From: DAITBA01 sp036824005
Lineage (GTDB): Bacteria > Pseudomonadota > Gammaproteobacteria > Burkholderiales > Rhodocyclaceae
Direction: 5' to 3'
Assembly (NCBI GenBank): GCA_036824005.1
Contig: DAITBA010000021.1
Span: 7,360 to 71,359 of the forward strand
DNA: 64,000 bases
Every line of letters starts with the position of its first letter. Position 1 is the stretch's first letter. Below the pieces are notes generated by a model. The model was not told the DNA's origin and searched no databases. It was given only the letters and a program-made list of their open reading frames with translations. The translations under genes and the position numbers were made by a program. This document shows positions 57,415 to 64,000 of this stretch, in pieces.

Positions 57415-57790
57415 TGCGCCCGCTCCTCGACACTCACATCTTTCTCTGGGCAGTGATGGACAACCGCCTCTCAGCGCGCAGGCGCGGCGGCAGATGCTCG
57501 CCGCTGACGAGGTCTATGTCTCCGCTGCCTCGATCTGGGAGATCGCGATCAAAGCTCGACCGGGAAAGATCGAAGGCGACCCGGAACGGCTGGCCCGGGC
57601 CATCGACGAGAGCGGTTTTATCGAACTGCCGGTGCGTGCCCACCACGCGGCCCGCGTGCTGCAACTGCCTCTCCACCACAACGATCCGTTCGACCGCCTG
57701 CTCATCGCTCAAGCCCTGAGCGAGCCGCTTCTGCTGCTCACGGCCGACGGCGCGCTGGCGCAGTACGGGGAACTGGAAAGAATGGTTTGA
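57414..57790 (+). pseudogene. vapC: VapC-type PIN-domain toxin, frameshifted
   Basis: The start MRPLLDTHIFLWAVMDN is in frame with the ATG at 57414. The rest of the PIN domain (LSAQARRQMLAADEVYVSAA, SIWEIAIKA, NDPFDRLLIAQAL, LLTADGALAQY) is in a frame two bases off. The junction is the GCGCGC run at 57474-57479: removing one CG restores LSAQAR and a full toxin of about 125 residues with its acidic residues. It is either an inactivated toxin or a sequencing error in a dinucleotide run. Confidence 0.8.
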
Positions 57791-57815
57791 ACCGAGACGG
57801 TTCGCCCGCAGCGCG

Positions 57816-60203
57816 CTACATCTTCGCCAGAACGGCCTTCGCCTCGTTGTAGCCGGGGTACTCGTCCCGCGCCGCGGTGGCCTTTTGCAGATGCGCCCGC
57901 GCGCCGGCCGTGTCGCCGTTCTGGTACATAGCCATGCCGAGGTGATAGCGGAACACCGCCACGTCGGGCGCCTGCTCCACCACCTTCTGCAACAGCGCCA
58001 GGCCGCGCGCGGCCTGACCGGACTTGACGTAAGCCCACCCGAGCGTGTCCAGGAAGGACGGATTGGGCGAGTTCTCGAAGCGCTTGGACAGCTCCAGCGC
58101 ACGCTCGACGCTCGCTTTGTCGCCGCGCCGGTCGGTGAGCAGCGAGGCCAGGTTGTTCGCCGCCATGTCCATGCCCGGATTGGTTTTCAGCAGCGCCTCG
58201 TAGGTTGCGGCGGCGCGATCGAAATCGCCCGACGCCTCGTAGGCATGGCCGAGTGAAAACGCGAGCAGCGGATGTTCCGCGTTCGCCTTCAACCCGTCCT
58301 GCAGCACCTGCACCGCCGCCTTGAACTCCTTGCGCTTCTGCAGGTGATTGGCGAGCCCGATGTAGGGCACATGCCAGCCAGGATTGATCTCGATCGCCTT
58401 GCGATAGGCGCCCTCGGCTTCCGCCTGTTTGCCCTGTGCCTGATAGACCTCGGCCAGGAACAAGTGGGCATGGGGATGCTTCGGATTCGCCCGCAACACC
58501 TCCTGCACCCGCGCCAGCGCGCGCTCCGGCTTGCCCTGGGCGTTGAACGCCTGCACGATGCCGAGCAGCGGCTCGGGCGCGTCCGGCGATTTCTTCAGCG
58601 CCTGCTCGAACTCCGCAATGGCTTCGTCATAACGCTTTTCGGTCAGGTAGAAGGCGCCCATGCGGTAGTAGCCGAAGGCCTGGTTCGGTCCGGCGCCCTT
58701 CAGTTTGGCGATTGCCTCCTCCGCGCCCTTCACGTCCTTCTTTGCCGAGAGAATCGCCGCCTTCAATTGCAGCAGGCCGGCGTCCAGCGGCGCCGTCTTG
58801 AGCGCCTCGTTCACCTCCTTGAGCGCAGCGTCGAAGTCGTTGGACAGGGCAAGAAAGTCGGCCCACAGCAGCCGCGCCTGGGGGTTGCGCGGATTGAGCT
58901 CCACCGCCTTGCCCAGGCTTTCGCGGGCAAGCTGCCGTTCGCCGGCCGCCATGTGGGCCCGCGCCAGCAGGCTCAGGTATTCGATGGAATCGGGCTGATC
59001 GCGCAACACCGATCGAAAATCGGCAACGGCGCTCTGGGCCTCGTCGCGCTGCAGCGCCATGCGCCCGCGGGTAACCAGTGCCTCGCTGTCGCGCGGGTTG
59101 TCCTTGAGGATCTCGGTCAACAACTTGCCCGCCTCGGCAATCTCGCCTTTGGCCACCAGCAGGCGGGCGAGCTGGTTGCGCGCCTTGAGACGGTCCGGCC
59201 CGGTCTTGTTGAGATCGATCACCTCGCGATAGATGCGCTCCGCCTGATCGGGGCGGTTGGTCGCTTCATAAAGCACCGCCAGGCCCAGGCGCACCTTGAA
59301 CGCCTTCGGCCTGTCATTGAGCACCCTCTGCAGCTCCTGCTCCGCCGCCTGCGGGCTGCGCTTCTCGGCCAGCAACTGCGCCAGTGCCAGGTAGCGCTGC
59401 TCGTCGTCCGGGTTGGCGACGATGGCATCGCGCAGCACCTTCTCCGCCGCGTCCACGCGCTTCATGTCAGCGTAATAAGCGGCGAGGCGCACCTGATGCT
59501 CGTACTTCTTCGGCTCCAGCCCGGCCACCTCTTGAAGCAGCGGCTCGATCTCCGGCAGCCGGTTGGCGCGCACCAGCAGGTTGGCGAGATCCAGTCGCAT
59601 CGGCACGTGGCGCGGATTGGTCTTGACCGCAATGCGCAGCACCTGCTCGGCCTGGGCCGTGTCGCCCTGCTTGACGTACAGTCCGGCGAGCAGGCTGGCG
59701 ACGTCCACCTCGGCCGGGTTGGCCGCCAGCACCGCTTTCGCCTCGCGCATGGCGCCGGCGACATCCCCCTGCTGGGCAAGCACGGCCGCATGCAGGGTGC
59801 GTGCCGCCGGGTCCGCTGGCTTCGCCGCCAGCACCGCCTGCGCCAGCTCCGCCGCCTTGGCCGTGTCGCCGGTCAGCAGATAGATGCGGCCCAGCTTGGT
59901 CTTCGCCTCCAGGTGGTCCGGCGCCACCTCCACCGCCTTGCTGTAATTGCCGAACGCCTGTCCCCAGTTTGCCTGCCGCTCCGCGACCAGCCCGGATAGG
60001 TAGTAGCCCTGCGCATTCTTGGGATCGATCTGCAGCACGTTGCGGAACTCGACGCGCGCCTTGTCATAGTCGGCCTGATCGAGGTAAGCATTGCCCCGCT
60101 CCATGTGTTTGGCCAGGCGCTCCTGCTTGCCGCCGCAGCCGGAAAGGGTAACGGCACCCGCAAGCACCAGCGGGACGATCCAATGCGTCGTGCGGACTTT
60201 CAC
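57816..60203 (-). CDS. TPR-repeat lipoprotein, PrsT-like (PEP-CTERM/exopolysaccharide system)
   Basis: 795 residues from GTG 60203 (GGAG 7 nt upstream). A lipoprotein signal ends in LSGC with Cys23. More than 20 tetratricopeptide repeats follow to the C-terminus (for example YDKARVEFRNVLQIDPKNAQ and RYDEAIAEFEQALKKSPDAP). Length and architecture match the PrsT lipoproteins found with exosortase/EPS loci. No exosortase or PEP-CTERM substrate is in the window, so the assignment rests on architecture and the neighbouring polysaccharide genes. Confidence 0.75.
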   Translation of the reverse strand: MKVRTTHWIVPLVLAGAVTLSGCGGKQERLAKHMERGNAYLDQADYDKARVEFRNVLQIDPKNAQGYYLSGLVAERQANWGQAFGNYSKAVEVAPDHLEAKTKLGRIYLLTGDTAKAAELAQAVLAAKPADPAARTLHAAVLAQQGDVAGAMREAKAVLAANPAEVDVASLLAGLYVKQGDTAQAEQVLRIAVKTNPRHVPMRLDLANLLVRANRLPEIEPLLQEVAGLEPKKYEHQVRLAAYYADMKRVDAAEKVLRDAIVANPDDEQRYLALAQLLAEKRSPQAAEQELQRVLNDRPKAFKVRLGLAVLYEATNRPDQAERIYREVIDLNKTGPDRLKARNQLARLLVAKGEIAEAGKLLTEILKDNPRDSEALVTRGRMALQRDEAQSAVADFRSVLRDQPDSIEYLSLLARAHMAAGERQLARESLGKAVELNPRNPQARLLWADFLALSNDFDAALKEVNEALKTAPLDAGLLQLKAAILSAKKDVKGAEEAIAKLKGAGPNQAFGYYRMGAFYLTEKRYDEAIAEFEQALKKSPDAPEPLLGIVQAFNAQGKPERALARVQEVLRANPKHPHAHLFLAEVYQAQGKQAEAEGAYRKAIEINPGWHVPYIGLANHLQKRKEFKAAVQVLQDGLKANAEHPLLAFSLGHAYEASGDFDRAAATYEALLKTNPGMDMAANNLASLLTDRRGDKASVERALELSKRFENSPNPSFLDTLGWAYVKSGQAARGLALLQKVVEQAPDVAVFRYHLGMAMYQNGDTAGARAHLQKATAARDEYPGYNEAKAVLAKM

Positions 60204-60273
60204 GTGTCGCTCCAAATCTTCGAATCACCGAAAACCGGGGGTTGAGGAAACCGATTCAACTTCTTGATCTTCG

Positions 60274-60298
60274 ACGCGCAACGGCGCGTGGCTTTTTT
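60274..60298 (+). terminator. Orphan intrinsic-terminator-like hairpin
   Basis: ACGCGC-AACG-GCGCGT (6-bp perfect stem) followed by GGC and six T on the plus strand. No plus-strand gene ends here; the nearest upstream plus gene is the toxin 2.5 kb away. Confidence 0.4.
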
Positions 60299-60599
60299 GG
60301 CAGTTGTCCGCACCGACAAAGGCGCGGGCGACAACGTGAATGGCAGGACGGTCGGCCGGCCAACACCATCACCACCCATGCAGGCACGGCCCCGAGCCAC
60401 CATGTGATCGAAGCTTAGCGCATTACAGCGGAATGGGGAATCGCCCGGGACAGGATGCGAGACGGAATTTTGGATTAATCCGCCTTCAAGCCCGTCGCCC
60501 CCCGGATCAGCGACAGCAAAACCTGTCCGGTGCCATCGACCTTCACAGCGCGCAATAACCCAAGGGCATCACGACGCGGGCGCTACTGACGACCACCCA

Positions 60600-60769
60600 T
60601 CGCGGGCATGGCCCGCTCCTACAAGGGACGACCTCCCGATGTAGGAGCGCCCCACGGGCGCGACCACCCACCGGTCGCGGGCACGGCCCGCTCCTACGAA
60701 AACCACCGGCCCCATGTAGGAGCGCCCCACGGGCGCGACCCGTCGGTCGCGGGCACGGCCCGCTCCTAC
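60600..60769. repeat. REP-like array A: one half and two full units
   Basis: A half unit (60600-60622) and two units (60641-60697, 57 bp; 60716-60769, 54 bp). Each full unit begins GTAGGAGC and ends GCTCCTAC. Internally it carries two small hairpins, GCGCCCCACGGGCGC-like and GCGGGCACGGCCCGC-like. The family is similar to REP/BIME elements of Pseudomonas and relatives. Confidence 0.85.
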
Positions 60770-60806
60770 AGCCACGTCGGGGGCGATACGCCGCGCGTGC
60801 CCCCGA

Positions 60807-62441
60807 TCAGAGCAATCCTCTCACCCCCACCGCGGCGAACCCCGCCATGGTGATCAGCCGCAGGGCGTCGGCCTGACGACCGAAGCGGTAAAGCACCAAC
60901 TCCACGGCATAGAACAGCACGATCAGCTTGAGCACGCCCAGGCGCTGGTCCAGCGACTGGAAATACTCGCCCGGCACGAAGGGCACCATGAGCGCCATGA
61001 ACAGGACCAGAAAATCCAGCGGCGTCAGGTCGAAGCGATCCTTCCAGCAATAGATCACCGCTACCACCACGGCCACCGCCAGCAGTGCGAAGAACACCTT
61101 GTCGCACACCCCGAGCCATGCCGTCGTCCCCGCCTGGGAATGGCCGAGATAGACCGCCAGCGCGCTGACGATGTACAGCCCGGCGCGCTCCACCATGCCG
61201 AAGGGCTCGCCGCGCCGGCCCAGGTAGGTGATCAGCATGACGACGAAGAACACAAGCGCGATCACGCCCAGGTCGCGCGAAACCTGATCGCCGAAACTCA
61301 CCGCCAGCGCCACATAGGCAAGAATGGATGCGAGCACGTAGCCGAACACCCAGCGGGTAATGCGCACAGTCTCCCGCAACCACCTGATGCGTCCGGAGAT
61401 CAGGGTGCCGACCTCCCCCACGGCACGGCCGTGGAAACGCCAGCCGGTGCGCGCCGCCCATCGGAAGCCCGCCAGCACCGCGAAGCAGAACAGCCCCCCG
61501 GCAGCCAGCAGCAGCGCGTCGGAGTAATGGCGAAAATAGAACCCGCTCGCCACCAGGCCCGCCTGTGCCACGTAGATGATCAGCACCGCCTCGTAGTGGT
61601 CGAAGCCCAGCGCCAGCAGCCTGTGGTGGATGTGGTTCTTGTCGGGGCTGAAGGGCGAACGCCCTTCGCGCACGCGGTTGCCCATCACCATCATGGTGTC
61701 GATGATCGGCAGACCGAGCAGGAACAGCGCCGTCACCGTGCTCAGCGACGGCTCTACCCGCTGCGTCAGCACGATGGCCAGCACGCCGGCGGTGAACCCG
61801 AGCAACTGGCTGCCGGCATCGCCCATGAACACCTGTGCCGGGTGGGTGTTGAAGCGCAGGAAGCCGAAGATGCTGCCCATCACCGCGACTGCGATGATGG
61901 CGACGCCATAGCCGCCGCCCATCCAGGCCAGCACCGCGATGGCGCCGAGGCTGAGCAGGGTTACGCCGCCGGCGAGCCCGTCCAGGCCGTCGGAGAGATT
62001 GACCGCATTGGTGACGCCGAGCAGCGCGAACAGCGTGAACGGAATCGAGAACGCCTTCGGCAGCGGGTCGCTGTCCCAGAAGAGCAGGCGCTCGATGAGC
62101 ACATCGCCATAGAACATGACGATCAGCGCCGCGATCAACTGGCCGAAGAACTTGACGCGGTAGCCGAGGTTGAACCGGTCATCCAGCCCGCCGAAGACGA
62201 GAATGACGACGATGCCCGCCAGCACCGGCACGATCTCCGGTGCCTCGCCGCGCCACAGCACCATTGCCAGCACCGTGCCCACGCCCATAGCAATGCCGCC
62301 GATGCGCGGAATGCTTTTCACATGCACCTTGCGCGCGTCGGGCACGTCGACGAAGCCGAGGCGATAGGCAGCGCGGATCAACGGCGGCATCAACACCACT
62401 GTCACCGACAGCGCAATCACGAAGCTGAGCAGGAAAGTCAC
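60807..62441 (-). CDS. WecA/MraY-like undecaprenyl-phosphate sugar-phosphate transferase with C-terminal membrane extension
   Basis: 544 residues from GTG 62441. The first roughly 340 residues carry all family motifs: ARKVHVKSIPRIGGIAMG, the Asp pair FGGLDDRF, NAVNLSDGLDGLAGG, FMGDAGSQLLGF and the His loop NHIHHRLLALG. About 200 more residues with five or six membrane helices follow, longer than WecA (about 360). It starts lipid-linked exopolysaccharide synthesis by moving a sugar-1-phosphate onto undecaprenyl phosphate. It is flanked on both sides by REP arrays. Confidence 0.88.
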   Translation of the reverse strand: MTFLLSFVIALSVTVVLMPPLIRAAYRLGFVDVPDARKVHVKSIPRIGGIAMGVGTVLAMVLWRGEAPEIVPVLAGIVVILVFGGLDDRFNLGYRVKFFGQLIAALIVMFYGDVLIERLLFWDSDPLPKAFSIPFTLFALLGVTNAVNLSDGLDGLAGGVTLLSLGAIAVLAWMGGGYGVAIIAVAVMGSIFGFLRFNTHPAQVFMGDAGSQLLGFTAGVLAIVLTQRVEPSLSTVTALFLLGLPIIDTMMVMGNRVREGRSPFSPDKNHIHHRLLALGFDHYEAVLIIYVAQAGLVASGFYFRHYSDALLLAAGGLFCFAVLAGFRWAARTGWRFHGRAVGEVGTLISGRIRWLRETVRITRWVFGYVLASILAYVALAVSFGDQVSRDLGVIALVFFVVMLITYLGRRGEPFGMVERAGLYIVSALAVYLGHSQAGTTAWLGVCDKVFFALLAVAVVVAVIYCWKDRFDLTPLDFLVLFMALMVPFVPGEYFQSLDQRLGVLKLIVLFYAVELVLYRFGRQADALRLITMAGFAAVGVRGLL

Positions 62442-62560
62442 GGCGCCCTGTGGCGAGCGTTCTCTTTCACTCCCGACGCAACCGGGAATACCTTCCACAT
62501 GATACCAAGGGCATAGGCGCCGGGGGACATTATTTCGCTGTCCGTTGCATTGACGCAACA

Positions 62561-62769
62561 GTAGGAGCGCCCCATGGGCGCGACAAACGATCTATCGCGG
62601 GCATGGCCCGCTCCTACAAAACACCATCCACCCACCGTAGGAGCGCCCCACGGGCGCGACCCACCACCGATCGCGGGCATGGCCCGCTCCTACAAAACAC
62701 CATCCACCCACCGTAGGAACGCCCCATGGGCGCGACCCACCACCGATCGCGGGCATAGCCCGCTCCTAC
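62561..62769. repeat. REP-like array B: three tandem units
   Basis: Units at 62561-62617, 62637-62693 and 62713-62769 (57 bp each) repeat with an exact 76-bp period. The 19-bp linkers (AAAACACCATCCACCCACC) are the same. The third unit carries point changes in both arms. Confidence 0.9.
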
Positions 62770-62779
62770 AAATGGTACG

Positions 62780-63334
62780 ATGCCGCGCATTCGCTCCGCC
62801 GCCCGCGCCACGACCTCCGCCATGCCCGAACCATCCGCCCTGCACCGGCACGCCGCCGGTACGACCGCGGCGCGATGCGCACCGGACGGTCCGCGCGGCG
62901 CCACCGCCCACCCGGATCTTCGCCGCGGCCGACGCGCCACTCGCTATCGCCCGGCGTGGATCGGCATCGGCCTGATCGGCCTTTCCGCCATCGTCTTCAT
63001 TCACCTCACCGGCGGCCCGCACCATGTACTCACGTTCCACGACCATGCCGACAAGATCGAGCACGTCTTCGCCTTCGGGGCGGCGATGCTGTGGTTCGGC
63101 CAGCTCTACCGGCGTGGCGTCGAACGGCTGCTCGTCTGCGTATGCCTGATCCTCGGCGGAATCGTTCTGGAATACCTGCAGCACGCCCTCGGCAACTACG
63201 AACTGGTGGAATACGGCGACATGGCCGCCGACGCCGCCGGCGCGCTCCTGGGCTGGGCACTGCTGCACACGCGGCTCGACCACCTCATCGAACGCTTCGA
63301 CACCTGGCTCGCGCACCGGGGGGCGGGCCGCTGA
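62780..63334 (+). CDS. VanZ-family membrane protein
   Basis: 184 residues. A low-complexity basic N-terminus of about 58 residues (start may be a later codon) precedes three or four membrane helices with the VanZ pattern HDHADKIEHVFAFGAAMLWF, ERLLVCVCLILGGIVLEYLQ and EYGDMAADAAGALLGWALL. VanZ-like proteins occur in exopolysaccharide/exosortase loci. It starts 10 bp after REP array B. Confidence 0.75.
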   Translation: MPRIRSAARATTSAMPEPSALHRHAAGTTAARCAPDGPRGATAHPDLRRGRRATRYRPAWIGIGLIGLSAIVFIHLTGGPHHVLTFHDHADKIEHVFAFGAAMLWFGQLYRRGVERLLVCVCLILGGIVLEYLQHALGNYELVEYGDMAADAAGALLGWALLHTRLDHLIERFDTWLAHRGAGR

Positions 63335-63363
63335 GCGCTGCACGGGAACACCAACCACCCTGT

Positions 63364-63495
63364 GTAGGAGCGCCCCATTGGCGCGACCACCCACCGATCG
63401 CGGGCATGGCCCGCTCCTACAAGGAACGACCTCCCGATGTAGGAGCGCCCCATGGGCGCGACCACCCACCGATCGCGGGCATGGCCCGCTCCTAC
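63364..63495. repeat. REP-like array C: two tandem units before the gap
   Basis: Units 63364-63420 and 63439-63495, period 75 bp, linker AAGGAACGACCTCCCGAT. The same linker restarts just before the N run, so the array continues into the gap. Confidence 0.9.
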
Positions 63496-63509
63496 AAGGA
63501 ACGACCTCC

Positions 63510-63609
63510 NNNNNNNNNNNNNNNNNNNNNNNNNNNNNNNNNNNNNNNNNNNNNNNNNNNNNNNNNNNNNNNNNNNNNNNNNNNNNNNNNNNNNNNNNNN
63601 NNNNNNNNN
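63510..63609. other. Assembly gap of 100 N
   Basis: Exactly 100 N, the conventional placeholder for a gap of unknown size. It interrupts REP array C. Confidence 0.97.
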
Positions 63610-63613
63610 CGAT

Positions 63614-63638
63614 GTAGGAGCGCCCCACGGGCGCGACC
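63614..63638. repeat. REP-like half unit after the gap
   Basis: GTAGGAGCGCCCCACGGGCG begins a unit identical in sequence to the left half of the array units. The right half is missing, and unrelated sequence follows. Confidence 0.8.
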
Positions 63639-63736
63639 ACCCCCTACCCCGGCACAAACCCCGGCAGCAACGGCGCCACCTCGCGCACGAACTCGCTCAG
63701 CACCGCATCGGCCTCGCACGTCCCGGCCCGGCCGGT

Positions 63737-63785
63737 GCGCAAGCGCACCCTACCCACTACCCATTCTCATGGGGTGCGCTTGCGC
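63737..63785. repeat. 14-bp perfect inverted repeat
   Basis: GCGCAAGCGCACCC (63737-63750) and GGGTGCGCTTGCGC (63772-63785) with a 21-bp centre. Probably a second REP-like or terminator-like element, unrelated to the 57-bp family. Confidence 0.65.
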
Positions 63786-64000
63786 GCCGTCACTCCGTCT
63801 GCTGACGTGCTGCACGAGGGGACCCCACTGCCACGCGGGGCAAGCACCACATACTTCAATCCGTATCCAAGCGCAACGCCACGGTGTCGATAATTCGCCT
63901 GCGCCAGCAGGCGTACGTATCTGTCCTCGGTCTCACCGTACTGGTGTAACCGGTAACCACGCGGCGTTATAGTTTCCGCGCGAGCGCCTCGGCACAATGC
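63767..64000 (-). CDS. Possible 3' end of an unidentified gene running off the right edge
   Basis: The frame is open from the window edge to a stop at 63767, about 77 codons, with a protein-like stretch (RYVRLLAQANYRHRGVALGY). I do not recognise a family. The last 15 residues run into the inverted repeat. A second short minus frame (about 34 codons, stop at 63644) ends SEFVREVAPLLPGFVPG and may be another gene remnant. Both are weak calls. Confidence 0.25.
   Translation of the reverse strand, partial: ALCRGARAETITPRGYRLHQYGETEDRYVRLLAQANYRHRGVALGYGLKYVVLAPRGSGVPSCSTSADGVTARKRTP

Larger units (their letters stand above)
60204..60806. other. 603-bp intergenic region with REP-like repeats
   Basis: No gene is supported. 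The first 390 bp hold the prsT-like promoter area and one terminator-like hairpin (60274-60298). From 60600 to 60769 it consists of REP-like repeat units. Confidence 0.6.

Noticed and set aside
60600..63640. Regularly spaced repeats resembling a CRISPR array
   Set aside because: The 57-bp units are themselves palindromic pairs, the 18-19-bp linkers are identical rather than unique spacers, and no cas gene is near.

Overview
The window looks like a high-GC chromosomal segment of a betaproteobacterium able to degrade aromatic compounds anaerobically, in the Thauera/Aromatoleum/Rhodocyclales-Nitrosomonadales range. The evidence is the housekeeping order glmM-folP-ftsH-rlmE/yhbY-greA-carB-carA together with a complete pad pathway. 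The exact genus cannot be read from the sequence. About 58 protein genes are supported. No rRNA, tRNA or CRISPR was found. One 100-N scaffold gap lies at 63510-63609.

Region 1 (1-10.6 kb) looks like a phosphate-scavenging and membrane-lipid locus. It holds an edge-truncated zinc phospholipase C, a GT4 glycosyltransferase, a two-gene operon of a PhoU-like (DUF47) fusion protein and a PPDK-like protein lacking the PEP-binding barrel, a periplasmic alkaline phosphatase, and divergently the ornithine-lipid pair olsB-olsA. Three 11-bp-spaced Pho-box-like half-sites precede olsB. An arsR-arsC operon follows (10.7-12.3 kb); its acr3 arsenite pump is broken by a frameshift, an internal deletion and a nonsense codon.

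Region 2 (12.4-23.7 kb) is core genome: an AhpD-like protein, glmM, folP, ftsH, rlmE, yhbY, a DUF4149 protein, greA, carB and carA, with a good sigma70 promoter and leader hairpin before carA.

Region 3 (23.7-57 kb) is the aromatic block. One long minus-strand transcription unit encodes a thioesterase, PadBCD (phenylacetyl-CoA to phenylglyoxylate), PadEFGHI (phenylglyoxylate to benzoyl-CoA) and IorAB (aryl-pyruvate to aryl-acetyl-CoA). A BoxR/BzdR-type regulator, PaaY, a GTP cyclohydrolase, a ferredoxin, a ferritin-like protein and KorAB follow. Next come a TRAP transporter, a MarR regulator and a tungsten aldehyde:ferredoxin oxidoreductase carrying a C-terminal MoaD-like domain. After three surface-polysaccharide genes come two CoA ligases (a benzoate-CoA-ligase-like enzyme and PadJ) and glutaryl-CoA dehydrogenase. 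Together these take phenylalanine-type substrates via phenylpyruvate or phenylacetaldehyde to phenylacetyl-CoA and then benzoyl-CoA. The benzoyl-CoA reductase and ring-cleavage genes are not in the window. Three promoters (korA, dctP, aor) share one operator overlapping a TTGAC -35 box, which predicts a compact MarR regulon.

Region 4 (57-64 kb) has a toxin-antitoxin pair with a frameshifted toxin, then exopolysaccharide/PEP-CTERM-type genes (TPR lipoprotein, WecA-like transferase, VanZ-like protein) separated by arrays of a 57-bp palindromic REP-like repeat. The assembly gap falls inside one of these arrays.
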